The position numbers and the translations under genes were made by a program. From Prorocentrum cordatum (taxonomy: Eukaryota; Sar; Dinophyceae; Prorocentrales; Prorocentraceae), in contig CAUYUJ010010458.1 of NCBI GenBank assembly GCA_963575745.1, forward strand, positions 414,623 to 476,239: a stretch of DNA of 61,617 nt, written 5' to 3'. Positions 31,468 to 44,365 of the stretch are shown piece after piece. The stretch's first letter is position 1. Every line of letters begins with the position of its first letter. Below the pieces are notes generated by a model. The model was not told the origin of the DNA and did no database searches. It worked only from the letters and a program-made list of their open reading frames with translations.

Positions 31468-32224
31468 AATATTATTACTTCTAAAGAATAATTATTGTTG
31501 GGCCCCCTGGTGCACGCCCCCCTCGCCGCGCCTAGGCCGCAGCCACATTTTCATCATTTTCGTGAGGAAGTCTCAGGCAAAACGAGTCCGGATCCGGTTG
31601 TTTTGTTGACGCCCGCTTTCCCTGTCAAAAAACAATATAAAATGACATGTCTTGTTCTAACATAACCAAACTTCAAGAATCCCTTGCAAAAAATGACAGG
31701 TAAAGTGCACATTCGCGCGCGCAAGACGAAATCCTTCCAAAACCTTAGTTTTCGTAGCGATTTTAACATAAAAACATCAAAAAACCAATGGTTTTTCAAA
31801 AAAAATTGTCAAAATTTCATCCCGCGCGCTCTTGCGGATTCGTAGGAAACCCAACACTTTTTAAACATTTCTGTCAAACGGGCTTTTGCGAGCAACTTTT
31901 TCGAACTTCTGCAACAACGGTTGCGCACCTGCCAGGGCCATCATCCCTGTCAAATAATACCATGCGGGACACATTCGTTTTTTCTTCGCGCGCGCACGCC
32001 GTCGTCGTCGGCCGCGGGGCCCTGAATAGTAGCCACGGTCGTCCGCATGCCACGAAGTGAAGTGTCCGAACGTCATAGGGCGGGAAGCTGGGTGTGGGTG
32101 GTGGCGAAGAGTCGTTTGGAAATTTGGTAGAGCTTGAACCGGCCCCCCCACAAAGTGGGGGTATTGCCCGCCTCCTATGAAAACCCTGGCACTGGTGAGA
32201 ACGGTGTGTCCCCACGTGCTAGTA
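31468..32224 (+). repeat. Cassette A, copy 2 (short form)
   Basis: As copy 1, but the middle is replaced by GCCGTCGTCGTCGGCCGCGG and GGCCCTGAATAGTAGCCACG, joining directly to the tail. One A fewer in the CAAAAAAAATTG run shifts the plus open frame relative to other copies. Confidence 0.85.
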
Positions 32225-32266
<42 letters not shown>

Positions 32267-32278
32267 AATTTTGTTGTT

Positions 32279-33006
32279 GGGCCCCTGGTACACGACCCCC
32301 CTCCAAAACCTAGGCCGCAGCTACATTTTCATTATTTTTTTCGCGAAAGCTTCAGAAAAGTGGATTAGTACCGGATCCGGTTGTTTTGTTCCCCCCCGCT
32401 TTCCCTTGCAAAAAACACTATAAAATGAAATTTCTTGTTCTAATATAATCAAATTTCAAGAATCCCTTGCAAAAAATAAGGTAAAGTGGACATTCGCGCG
32501 CGCAAGACGAAATCCTTCCAAAACCTTAGTGTTCGAAGCGATTTTAACATAAAAACATCAAAAAACCAATGGTTTTTCAACAAAAAAATGTCAAAATCTC
32601 ATCCCGCGCGCTCTTGCGGATTCGTAGGAAACCCAACACTTTTTAAACATTTCTGTCAAACGGGCTTTTGCGAGCAACTTTTTCGAACTTCTGCGACAAC
32701 GGTTGCGCACCTGCCAGGGCCATCATCCCTGTCAAATAATACCATGCGGGACACATTCGTTTTTTCTTCGCGCGCGCACGCCGTCGTCGTCGGCCGCGGG
32801 GCCCTGAATAGTAGCCACGGTCGTCCGCATGCCACGAAGTGAAGTGTCCGAACGTCATAGGGCGGGAAGCTGGGTGTGGGTGGTGGCGAAGAGTCGTTTG
32901 GAAATTTGGTAGAGCTTGAACCGGCCCCCCCACAAAGTGGGGGTATTGCCCGCCTCCTATGAAAACCCTGGCACTGGTGAGAACGGAGTGTCCCCACGTG
33001 CTAGTA
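32279..33006 (+). repeat. Cassette A, copy 3 (short, boundary truncated)
   Basis: Nearly identical to copy 7 over the body. The left boundary lacks the TTCTAAAGAA part and runs from TTG straight into GGGCCCCTGGTACACG. Confidence 0.85.
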
Positions 33007-33032
33007 ATTGTTGTTGTTGTTGTTGTTGTTGA

Positions 33033-34511
33033 ACATTATTAATTCTAAAGAATAATTATTGTTGGGACCCCTGGTGCACGCCCCCCTCGCCGCGCCTAGG
33101 CCGCAGCCACATTTTCATCATTTTCGTGAGGAAGTCTCAGGTAAAACGGGGGATCCGGATCCGGTTGTGTTGTTGTAATCGTTTTCCCTTGCAAAAAACA
33201 CTATAAAATGGACATTTCTTGTTCTAATATAATCAAATTTCAAGAATCCCTTGCAAAAAATAAGGTAAAGTGGACATTCGCGCGCGCAAGACGAAATCCT
33301 TCCAAAAGCTTAGTGTTCGGAGCGATTTTAACATAAAAACATCAAAAAACCAATGGTTTTTCAACAAAAAAATGTCAAAATCTCATCCCGCGCGCTCTTG
33401 CGGATTCGTAGGAAACCCAACACTTTTTAAACATTTCTGTCAAACGGGCTTTTGCGAGCAACTTTTTCGAACTTCTGCGACAACGGTTGCGCACCTGCCA
33501 GGGCCATCATCCCTGTCAAATAATACCATGCGGGACACATTCGTTTTTTCTTCGCGCGCGCACGCCGAAATCTCCAAAAACCATTGGGTTCTTAAGAATT
33601 TTAGCACCGCGCATCATAAAATCACACGAATCGCACCGTAGGTCCTCGAAAAACACCTGCACGACTTTTCAAAATTTCCACCCGCGCGCGCTGTCCGAAT
33701 CCTAAAAAACCAATGGTTTTCCAACATTTATGTTACATGAGCTCGCGCGAGCTACTTTCGCACGCTCTTGCAACGGGGTTCGCGCGCCTGCCAGGGGCCA
33801 GAATCCCTTGCGGTTGCGCCATAGGTTGCGCCCTCGGCCGCCGAGAATAAAACGCCCCCCTATTGGTTGCGCCATAGGTTGCGCCCTCGGCCGCCGAGAA
33901 TAAATCGGGGCAACCATCGGGAGAACCATCGGAACAACAATCGGGACAATCATCGGGACACTCATCGCGACAATTATCGGGACAACCACAACCATCAGGA
34001 CCTCCAACCAGAGAGAGGTAGTCACGTGTATTTCGTCGACGAGTGAGCCAGTATTGCACATTGAGGCCGGAACGAGAACCACAGAACAAGAATGAGCATA
34101 TATCGTCTCACAACAACGGAAACAAGTCCTGTGGTATGCTGGCGCCACGCACGTGATACCAGTCAAAATAAGGGTCTTGGCTTGTGTGGTACAGAAACGT
34201 TAAAACGTCGGAAAACGGTACACGTGCCCATTGTTGGAACAGGGGTATAAGTCGTATACTAAGCTAGTTTCCACAAGATGTTACCACAAGAAGTCATTGT
34301 AACCATGCGCCAGTGTAGTAGCCAAGGTCGTCCGCAGGCCACGAAGTGAAGTGTCCGAACGTCATAGGGCGGGAAGCTGGGTGTGGGTGGTGGCGAAGAG
34401 TCGTTTGGAAATTGGTAGAGCTTGAACCGGCCCCCCCACAAAGTGGGGGTATTGCCCGCCTCCTATGAAAACCCTGGCACTGGTGAGAACGGAGTGTCCC
34501 CAGTCTTAAGT
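33033..34511 (+). repeat. Cassette A, copy 4 (long, with insertions)
   Basis: Keeps the long-form middle and an extra sub-repeat (33680-33790). It then carries a ~55-bp tandem duplication GGTTGCGCCATAGGTTGCGC (33813-33905), a GGGACAA minisatellite (33905-34015) and about 290 bp of unique DNA before the A tail at about 34305. Confidence 0.8.
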
Positions 34512-34512
34512 G

Positions 34513-34572
<60 letters not shown>

Positions 34573-34573
34573 G

Positions 34574-35500
34574 AACCTTAATTACTAAACAATTATTATT
34601 GTTGGACCCCCTATATTCGCCCTGGCGCTCTCGCCGAGGCGCCGGCCGCATTTCCTCTGAAATTGAGGCTCACGCTCAGGCGTTTTGGGGTTCCGCCAAA
34701 ACCGGCCCCCCAACAACAACAACGCTCCGGCTCGAGACTTCCTCCTTTTTTACTCGGGCTCGGTGCTCTTGCTCGCCGCCGAGAGCGGCTCCCGGGCCGG
34801 ACGCCCGGGTCGGCGCCCGAGCCGGCGCCCGGGCGCCGGAAAATCGAGTTCCGAGGCGGCGCCGAAAAAAGGCCATTCCAATACACATTTTTCTTTCGAA
34901 AATGCTGAATTTCTGCTTCCGGCGCCCGGGAAGCCGTCCGGGCCGATTCCGGAGCTCGGGCCGGCACCCGGCCCGGCTCCCGGGCCGGACGCCCGGGTCG
35001 GCGCCCGAGCCGGCGCCCGGGCGCCGGAAAATCGAGTTCCGAGGCGGCGCCGAAAAAAGGCCATTCCAATACACATTTTTCTTTCGAAAATGCTGAATTT
35101 CTGCTTCCGGCGCCCGGGAGGCCGTCCGGGCCGATTCCGGAGCTCGGGCCGGCACCCGGCCCGGCCGGCACCCGGCCCGGCTCCCGGGCCGGACGCCCGG
35201 GCAGTTCCGATCGCGCCGAAAAGAGGCCATTCCAATACACATTTTTCTTTCGAAAATGCTGAATTTCTGCTTGCGGCGCCCGGGAAGCCGTCCTGGGCCG
35301 ATTCTGGAGCGGCTTTGGGCCGGACGCCCGAGCCGGCGCCCGTACGTGGTGCTTCTCTGCTTCTGGCGCCTGCGCAGCTTCCCGAGCCGCTTCTGGAACC
35401 ATATCTGGGCCGGTCCAGCGATAGGTTTCCTGGATGTGCTGAACCATCCAACTTTTTGAGACTTCTGCGTCTCAAGGATAGGGAGAGAAGACATTAAAGG
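34574..35500 (+). repeat. Cassette C variant, copy 2, with ~190-bp internal tandem repeat
   Basis: Boundary TTACTAAACAATTATTATTG, then CGCTCTCGCCGAGGCGCCGG. Inside are about three units (starting near 34801, 34989 and 35193) of GC-rich GGACGCCCGGGTCGGCGCC followed by an AT-rich AATACACATTTTTCTTTCGA. The plus and minus open frames of 240-280 codons cross these units and are artefacts. Confidence 0.8.
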
Positions 35501-35788
35501 AGGATCAAAAAGCAACGTCGCTATGAACGCTTGGCTGCCACAAGCCAGTTCTACTTACTTGGACTACTACTACCGTTACCACTACTACTAGTGCTACAGC
35601 CGCAACAACAATATCATCAACTGCTGCTACTACAACTACTCATCCTTCCTCCCCCTCCTCCCCCTCCCTTCTCCTCCTCCCCCTCCCTATCTCTCTCATC
35701 TCCCCCTCCTCTTCCTCTTCCTCTCCCTCTGAGATGCGGGGCATGCGCAAGGCGATTGCGAAGGCGATGTGCCGTCCGAGCTATGGAT

Positions 35789-35948
35789 GTTGAAGTTCCT
35801 CGGAAGAGGTGGTGGCCAAACCTTCTTGGGCGGGATATCTGGGTGAGGGAATATCGGATCCCGCATGCCAGAAAAATCCCCCATGATGGGGTGTGTTATC
35901 CAGATGGATGCATGTGTCATGTGGAAGCATGGCGCATGAGGGTAAAAT
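35789..35948 (+). repeat. Tail D, copy 2
   Basis: GTTGAAGTTCCTCGGAAGAG, GGGCGGGATATCTGGG, CCCCCATGATGGGG and CATGTGGAAGCATGGCGCAT, then (TTG)n. It is about 70-75% similar to 30476-30640. A unique pyrimidine-rich stretch (35530-35740) precedes it. Confidence 0.7.
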
Positions 35949-35949
35949 G

Positions 35950-35988
<39 letters not shown>

Positions 35989-35990
35989 GA

Positions 35991-37026
35991 ACATTATTAA
36001 TTCTAAAGAATAATTATTGTTGGGGCCCCTGGTGCACGGCCCCCCTGCGCCGCCTAGGCCGCAGCTACATTTTCATCATTTTCGTGAGGAAGCCTCAGGT
36101 AATACGATGTCATCAAGATCCGGTTGTTTTGTTGTAATCCGTTTTCCCTTGCAAAAAACACTATAAAATGACATTTCTTGTTCTAATATAATCAAATTTC
36201 AAGAATCCCTTGCAAAAAATAAGGTAAAGTGGACATTCGCGCGCGCAAGACGAAATCCTTCCAAAAGCTTAGTGTTCGGAGCGATTTTAACATAAAAACA
36301 TCAAAAAACCAATGGTTTCTCAACAAAAAAATGTCAAAATCTCATCCCGCGCGCTCTTGCGGATTCGTAGGAAACCCAACACTTTTTAAACATTTCTGTC
36401 AAACGGGCTTTTGCGAGCAACTTTTTCGAACTTCTGCGACAACGGTTGCGCACCTGCCAGGGCCATCATCCCTGTCAAATATACCATGCGGGACACATTC
36501 GTTTTTTCTTCGCGCGCGCACGCCGAAATCTCCAAAAACCATTGGATCAGGACAACCATCGGGACAACCATCGAGACAACCATCGGGACAACCATATCCT
36601 CTCTCTCTTGTGTATCCCACATCCCTCAGGAATTTGCCCTAAAGATGTGATCAACTATCTTGTGAGTACGTATCATGTGTATCATGTGTATCATGTACCA
36701 TATGCATCATATGCAACAGATGTTCTGTGGAAGGCTTAACAACTTCTGTGGGTTAACAAGGCTTAACAACTTCTGTGGGTGTACGAACGTAGGCTTAACA
36801 ACTTCTGTGGGTGTGTACTCCACGCCAGTGTAGTAGCCACGGTCGTCCGCAGGCCACGAAGTGAAGTGTCCGAACGTCATAGGGCGGGAAGCTGGGTGTG
36901 GGTGGTGGCGAAGAGTCGTGTGGATATTTGGTAGAGCTTGCACTGCCCCCCCACAAAGTGGGGGTATTGGCTGGCGTCGCATGAAAACCCTGGCACTGGT
37001 GAGAACACTGAGCGTTCGGGTAAAGT
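35991..37026 (+). repeat. Cassette A, copy 5 (chimeric)
   Basis: Normal boundary and body to about 36540, then a GGGACAACCATC minisatellite (36545-36597), then the GTATCATGTGTATCATG module and a tripled GGCTTAACAACTTCTGTGGG, then the A tail with the GAGCGTTCGGGTAAAGTGAT ending. Confidence 0.8.
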
Positions 37027-37027
37027 G

Positions 37028-37117
<90 letters not shown>

Positions 37118-37279
37118 CGCGAGGACACTACTGGAGGCCCGTTGCTCGACCCCCCCCCGAGCAACACCACGGGACCACGCACGGGCCCTCGCCAGGCCGC
37201 TGCGGGGGTCTGCAGGGCCCGGCGGCGTTGCTCGGCAGGTCCATTCGGGACTGCTGCGGGGCCCCATACAGGCCCCAAA

Positions 37280-37690
37280 GGGCGCACCCCTCTCACGGAT
37301 CGTGGCCCTGGCCCCACAGGGAGCTCCACCGAGGTTTGATTTGGGCACGCCCCTCTCGAGGATCATGGCTCAGTGAGCTCCACCGAAGCATGGTTTCGGC
37401 GCACCCCTCTCACGGATCGTGGCCCTGGCCCCACAGGGGGCTCCACCGAGGCTCCATTTCGGCACACCCCTCTCGAGGATCGTGGCCCTGGCCCCACAGG
37501 GAGCTCCACCGAAGTTTGATTTCGGCGCGCCCCTTTCACGGATCGTGGCCCTGGCCCCACAGGGAGCTCCACCGAGGCTTCATTTCGGCACACCCCTCTC
37601 GAGGATCGTGGCCCTGGCTCCACAGAGAGCTCCTCAGAGGCTTCATTATGGCACACCCCTCTCGAGGATCATTTTGGCACACCCCTCTGC
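37280..37690 (+). repeat. ~62-68 bp tandem repeat
   Basis: About six units of CACCCCTCTC(A/G)(C/A)GGATCGTGG, CCCTGGCCCCACAGGGAGCT, CCACCGAGG..TTTCGGC. It resembles the ~85-bp repeat at 59180-60920. Confidence 0.85.
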
Positions 37691-37709
37691 AGGGTCCTGC
37701 ACGATTCCA

Positions 37710-40155
37710 TCGGAACCGTAGAGGGAGCCTATAGGATCCTTACAGGGTCCTGCACGGTTCCATCAGAATCCTATAGGGATCCTATAGGATCCTTACCGGG
37801 TCCTGCACGACTCCATCGGGGTCCTATAAGGAGGAACCTATAGGATCCTTACAGGGTCCTGCACGATTCCATCGGAGGCCTATAAGGAGGAACCTATAGG
37901 ATCCTTACAGGGTCCTGCACGATTCCATAGGAACACCCTATAGGGATCCCATAGGATCCTTACAGGGTCCTGCACGATTCCATGGGAACCCTAGAGGGAT
38001 CCAATAGGATCCTTACAGGGTCCTGCACGATTCCATCGGGACCCTAGAGGGGTCCTATAGGATCTTTACAGGGTCCTACGCGATTCCACAGGAACCCTAG
38101 AGGGATCCTGTAGGATCCTTACAGGGTCCAACAGGTTTCCATAGGAACCCTAGAGGGATCCTATAGGATCCTTACAGGGCCCTGCTCGATTTCATAGGAA
38201 CCCTAGAGGGATCCCATAGGATCCTTACAGGGTCCTGCACGATCCCATAGGATACCTAGAGGGATCCCATAGGATTCTTACAGGGTCCTGCACGATTCTA
38301 TAAGAATCCTATAGGGGTCTTATAGGATCCTTACAGGGTCCTACAGGATTCCATCGGATACCTCTAGGGATCCTGTAGGATCCTTACAGGGCCCTACAGG
38401 ATTCCATCGGAACTCTATAGGGATCCCCTATAGGATCCTTACAGGGTCCTGCGCGATTCCATCGGAAACCTAGAGGGGTCCTATAGGATCCTTACAGGGT
38501 CCTGCACGGTTCCATAGGAATCTTATAGGGATACTATAGGGTCCGTGCAGGATCCTGCGCGATTCCATAGGCATCCTATAGGCATCCCATAGGATCCTTA
38601 CAGGTCCTTCATGATTCCATAGGAGTACTATAGGGAAGAACCTATAGGATCCTTACAGGGTCTTGCACGATTCCATCGGAACCGCAGAGGGATCCCATAG
38701 GATCCTTACAGAGTCCTGCACGTTTCTATAGGAACCCTAGAGGGATCCTATAGGATCCTTACAGGGTCCTGCACGATTCCATCGGGACCCTAGAGGGATC
38801 CTCTAGGATCCTGACAGGGTCCAACAGGTTCCCATTGGAACCTTATAGGGATCCTATAGGATCCTTACAGGGCCCTGCGCGATTCTATGGGAAGCCTATA
38901 GGGATCCTATAGGATCCTTACAGAGTCCTGCACGATTCCATAGGAACCCTAGAGGGATCCTATAGGATCCTTACAGGGTCCTGCACGATTCCATAAGAAC
39001 CCTCGAGGGATCCCATAGGATCCTTACAGGGTCCTGCACGATTCCGTAGGAACCCTGGAGGGATCCTTTAGGATACGGACAGGGTCCTGCACGATTCTAT
39101 AGGAACCTTATAGGGATCCTATCGGATCCTTACAGGGTCCTACAGGATTCCGTCGGAACCTTCATAAGGGTCCTATAGGATCCTCACAGGGCCCTGCAGG
39201 ATTCCATCGGAACCCTATAGGGATCTTATAGGATCCTTACAGGGTCCTGCACGGTTCCATCGGAACCCTATAGGGATCCTATAGGATCCTTACAGGGCCC
39301 TGCACGATTCCATAGGAATCTTATAGGGATCCCATAGGATCCTTACAGGGTCCTGCACGATTCCATCGGAACCCTGGAGGGATCCTATAGGATCCTTACA
39401 CGGTTCTGCACGTTTCCATAGGAGTCCTATAGAGGAGGAACCTATAGGATCGTTACAGGGTCCTGCACGATTCCATAAGAACCCTAGAGGGATCCTATAG
39501 GATCCTTACAGGGTCCTGCACGATTCCATCGGAGCCCTGGAGGGATCCTATAGGATCCTTACAGGGTCCTGCACGATTCCATAAGAACCCTAGAGGGATC
39601 CTATAGGATCCTTACAGGGTCCTGCACGATTCCATCGGAACCCTATAGGGATCCTATAGGATCCTCACAGGGCACTGCAGGATTCCATCGGAACCCTATA
39701 GGGATCTTATAGGATTCTTACAGGGTCCTGCACGATTCCATAGGAACCCTGGAGGGATCCTATAGGATCCTTACAGGGTCTTGCACGATTCTATAGGAAC
39801 CCTAGAGGGATCCTATAGGATCCTTACAGGGTCCTGCACGATTCCATAGGAACCGTAGAGGGATCCTCTAGGATCCTTACAGGGTCCTGCACGATTCCAT
39901 CGGGAGCCTATAGGGATCCTATCGGATCCTTACAGGGCCCTGCACGATTCTATAGGAACCCTAGAGGGATCCCATAGGATCCTTACAGGGTCCTGCACGA
40001 TTCCATAGGAACCCTGGAGGGATCCTATAGGATCCTTACACGGTCCTGCACGTTTCCATAGGAACCCTATAGGGGTCTTATAGGATCCTTACAGGGTCCG
40101 GCACGATTCCATAGGAGTCCTATAGGGATCCTCTAGGATCCTTACAGGGTCCTGC
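37710..40155 (+). repeat. ~53-bp satellite, about 45 copies
   Basis: The unit reads GGATCCTTACAGGGTCCTGC, ACGATTCCATAGGAACCCTA, GAGGGATCCTATA. Spacing of CTTACAGGG anchors is about 53 bp (for example 38171, 38224, 38277), 56 in some. GGATCCTATAGGATCC is a perfect 16-bp palindrome at many unit junctions. No open frame of note crosses it. Confidence 0.95.
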
Positions 40156-40452
40156 GCGTGGTCGGTTTTCGGACACAGGAGTGCGTGGGGAACAGTAAGG
40201 GAGCCAACGGAGATTCGGAAACACATATAGATTTATGTTAGCGTATGACAGAGGTGTTGCGCGTTGCTCCCCCCCCCCCCCCCGGGGCAACAACTGCAAC
40301 GTGTGGCCTGGGGCAGTGCGCTCGCCCCGGGGGCGAGGACACACCCACGGGCCCCGCCGGGGTGGCCTGAGAGAGTGTCCTTGCGTTGTTGTTGTTGCTG
40401 TTGTTGTGGTTGTGGTTGTGGTTGTGGTTGTGCTTGTGGTTGTTGTGGTTTG

Positions 40453-40497
<45 letters not shown>

Positions 40498-40540
40498 CTT
40501 TGGTATTACTGTTGTTGTTGTTGCTGTTGTTGTTGAATTC

Positions 40541-41266
40541 TCATTTCTGAAGAATAATTATTGTTGATCCCCCCGCACCGGTGCATATGGTTTTTCTCAA
40601 TCAAAGTGTGCCCCTCGACGCTCGCACCCTGTTTTTTGACAGGGAAAATCTTCCTGCTCAAAGTTGCCCCCTGGCCCCCGGGTTACAACAAGAACGGCTT
40701 CCGCTTGAGACTTCCTTACAATTTAGCCAGGACCCCCGCTCCCGCCCGAGACTTCGTGGCATCTTACGCAGGAATCGCGCTCTTGCTTTGGATTTCCTTA
40801 CAATTTATTCAGGAATCGCTTTCCCGGCTCTCTGGAGTCGCGCTCTCGCTGGAGATTTGCTTGCAACTTACTGAAGAATGGCCTTGCGTTGGAATTTCCT
40901 GCAATTTGCCCAAGCGCCGCGCTCCCGAGGCACCCATCCACCAATCGCGCACCCAGGAGTCGCGTTGTGGCCCCATGTGCATGCCCTTCGTGGCCCCGCT
41001 GTCGCCATTTGTGTCCCCCTCACTGTCCTACGTGGCCCAGTTGCTACCCTCAGTGGCCCCGTAGTTGCCCTCTGTGGCCCCGCATTATCTGCACTTCGTG
41101 GCCCCCGCTCGTTCGCGCTCTTCGTGGCCCCATACGCATTCCCTTCGTGTCCCCGCTGTCGCCCTTCGTGGCCTACTTCGTGCCCTTCGTGGCCCTGCTG
41201 TCGTTCTCTCTCGCTCTCGCTTTCGCTCGTCGTCGCCGTCGTCGTCGTCGTCGCCGTCGTCTTCGA

Positions 41267-41308
<42 letters not shown>

Positions 41309-41566
41309 GGTCGGTTCCTTGTCCGTCCCTCTTGGGGTCGGGTCGACGGTCCGCGGCCGCCCCGCCGATCAGCGCTGCCGCTGGCCAGGCCGACGGTCCG
41401 CGGCCGCCCCGCCGCTTGCCGGGGCCCGGCCTGCAAGGAAGAAAGGTATACCCCCAAAAGGGGTTCGATCGAAGACGAAGAGGGCGGGTATCGAGGGTTT
41501 GGGAAATACGCGTTATTGGACACTTGAGCATATAAGGGCGAACGGTCTTATTGTTATTATTATTAT
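40541..41566 (+). repeat. Cassette B, copy 2
   Basis: Follows a degenerate TTG/TGG tract (40385-40537) and opens TTCTGAAGAATAATTATTGT. It has the same order as copy 1 with an extended (GTC)n run, and ends GGGCGAACGGTCTTATTG. Confidence 0.85.
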
Positions 41567-41599
41567 TATTGTTGTTGTTGTTGTTGTCGTTGTTGTTGA

Positions 41600-43080
41600 A
41601 TTCATTTCGGAAGAAGAAGTATGGTTGATCCCCCCGTCCGGTGCACATTGTTTTTTCGATTGAAGTGCCTTTCCCGGGACTCGCACCTTGTTTTTTATCA
41701 GGGAAAGTCTTGAGGGTCAAACTGCGCTGTTGGCCCCCAGTTTACAACAACAACGGCTCCCGCTTAATATTTCCTCACGGTTTATTGAAGAATCGCGCTC
41801 TCGCTTAGGACTTCCTTGCAATTTACCACCGGGTCGCGGCTCCCGTCTGATACTTCCTCACGATTTATTGAAGAATCGCGCTCTCGCTTAGGACTTCCTT
41901 GCAATTTACCACTGGATCGCGGCTCTCGCTTGATATTTCCTTACAATTTATTCAGATGCCGCTCCTTGACACTCAGGAATCGTGCTCCCGCTACATATTG
42001 CTTGGCGGTCCAAGCAGAATTTACGCTTCAACGGCCCGCCCGCTCGACCCGCCCGTCTGGGCCTGCCCGCCCGACCAGCCCGTTAGGGACTACAGTCGCC
42101 GCTTGCTGCCCTTCGCCCGCCTTCGGTGCTCCTCGCTGCCCGTACTGGTTCCGCGGCTGCCTTCGCTCGCTGCCGTTCGTGGCCCCGTTGCTGCCCTCAG
42201 TGGCCCCGTCGCTGCCCATTGTGGCCCCGCATGATACTTCCTGCGCCTGCCCCCACTTTTCAATGTTCTTTCCCAGTCTTCTCTACTCTTTCCCTTTATC
42301 TTCATTTTCACTTCGTTCGTACTCCCATTCTGCTATTCCTCAGTTCTTCGCATTCCGCCCACTCCTCCCCAGGCCACCTCATCCCACCCCAACAATCTCC
42401 ACCCCTTCCCGCTCGTATTCCGCATTTCTCCCAAATTATTCCCAGTCCCTCCTCCAGATTCCTCCGTGCGCCCCCCCGCTCCTCCGCACCCCCCCCGGCT
42501 CCTTTTCTCCACTCCTTGCCGCTCCTCCTCCTGAGACCCTACTCTTGTCCACTCCACCCCAATCCACTCCACATCCCCGCGCTCCTTTCGACACGGTTGC
42601 AGTTCTCACTATCTTTCCGCCCCGCTCTCCCAACATCCCGCTTTTTCAGGGGTCCATGAAATTTATTTCTGACACCAGTTCGCAGGTGTACGTCCTCCCG
42701 TGGGGGTATCCACGATATGTTCTTTCAAGGGGGTGGTGCGTGGCGCTGTTTATGGCGCGACCCATTGCGAAACTTCTTGTTGACCTGTGTTGGAGTGGCT
42801 GGCGCAAACCATGGCGCAAGCTGAATCGCCACTCGCAGCGCAAATCATAGTCCTCCCTCCTTCTGCCCCTCCCCTCCCTTCCTCCGATCCCTTCGTCCTC
42901 ATTCGCCCCCGTTGTCTGTTACCGTTCGTTTTCAAGGGCTTCACCAACCACGCGTGGCAAGGGAATGAATATACCCCCCAAAGCGGGGCACGATCGAAGA
43001 TGAACAGGGCGGGTATCCAGGGCTTGGGATATCCGTATTGAATGTCACGCGAACAGATAAGAGCAAACCGTCTCATAATG
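41600..43080 (+). repeat. Cassette B, copy 3
   Basis: A diverged boundary (GGAAGAAGAAGTATGGTTG), CTTGTTTTTTATCAGGGAAA, and three rounds of the TTTATTGAAGAATCGCGCTC word. A CCGCCCGCTCGACCCGCCCG segment and a pyrimidine-rich stretch without a gene (42240-42640) follow, then the tail CCCCCCAAAGCGGGG, GATCGAAGATGAACAGGGCG. Confidence 0.75.
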
Positions 43081-43130
<50 letters not shown>

Positions 43131-43800
43131 GTTTTCATGTATAAAGAATACTTGTTGTTAGTGTCCAGAAACAGTTCCGCGCGCTCTCGCCTCGACGCCG
43201 GCTACACTTTCTCTGAAAACGAGGCTCGCGTTCGAGCGTTTGCTTGAGCCTGAATGTGGGCCCTTGGAGGCCCAGCTACGACAACAACGGCTCCCGCTCG
43301 ATACTTCCCCACAATTTACCCCGAAACACCCTGGCCAGAGAGGCTCCCGAACTCAGTAACGGCGCTCCCGTTCGAGACTTCTTCACAAGTCAATTAAGTT
43401 GGCGGAGGCCCAGCCACGACAACAAGGGCTCCTGTTCGATTCTTCCTCACGATTTATTCCGAGAGCCCCTGGCCAAGAAGGCCCCCGAACTCAGGAACGG
43501 CGCTCTCGCTCGAGACTTTCCCGCAATTCAGGCAAGTTGGTGGAGGCCCCGACACGGCGACAAGGGCTCCCGTTCGATGTTTCTCCATAGGTATTCCGAG
43601 AGTCCCTGACCACAGAGGCCCCCAAACTCCAGAACGGCGATCTCGCTCCAGACATCCTCGCACTTCAGTCAGTGGCCGACACGGAATATATTTCCTTCCG
43701 AAAGGGTGCAATCGAAGACGGATTGGGCGGGTATCGAGGGTTGGAGTATACGGATTTCAAGACACGCGCGCCAGTAAGAGTGAACAGACTTGAAATGACG
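43131..43800 (+). repeat. Cassette C, copy 2
   Basis: Very similar to copy 1 (28806), with the GGCTCCCGCTCGATACTTCC words and the tail AATCGAAGACGGATTGGGCG. Confidence 0.8.
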
Positions 43801-43816
43801 GTTGTTGTTGTTGTTG

Positions 43817-44365
43817 GACTCATGTCGGACGAATAGTTATTGTTCATCCCCCCCGTCCGGTGCACATTGTTTTTTCGATTGAAGCGCCCTTCCCGGGGCT
43901 CGCATTTCGTTTTTACCAGAGAAAGTCTTGAAGGTCAAACTGTTTCATTGGCCCCCCGTTCACAACAACAACGGCTCCCGCTTGACACTTCCTCACAATG
44001 TATTGAAGAATCGCGCTCTCGCTTGGGACTTCCTTGCAATTTACTAGTGGATCGCGGCTCCCGCTTGATGCTTCTTCAAAATTGATTGAAGAATCGCGCT
44101 CTCGCTTGGGACTTCCTCGCAACTTACCACCGAAACGCGGTTCCCGCATGATACTTCCTCACAATTTTTTCAGATGCCGCTCCTCGGCACTCAGGAATCG
44201 CGCTCCCGCTACATATTGTTTGGCGGTTCAAACAGAATTTACGCTTCAACAAACAGAATTTACGCTTCAACGACACGCCCGCTCGACCCGCCCGTCTGGG
44301 CCTGCCCGCCCGACCAGCCCGTTAGGGACTGCAGTCGCCGCTCGCTGCTCTTCGCCCGCCTTCGA
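43817..44365 (+). repeat. Cassette B, copy 4 (truncated by a GAT array)
   Basis: Boundary GACGAATAGTTATTGTTCAT, TTTCGTTTTTACCAGAGAAA, the GAATCGCGCTCTCGCTTGGG words and the CGCTCGACCCGCCCG segment. It then ends abruptly in (GAT)n instead of the usual tail. Confidence 0.8.

Noticed and set aside
41465-41490. GGTTCGATCGAAG in cassette B tails as a tRNA-like B box of a SINE
   Set aside because: Not preceded by an A box at usual spacing, and the word varies between copies (GGGCTTGATC, GGTACGATC).
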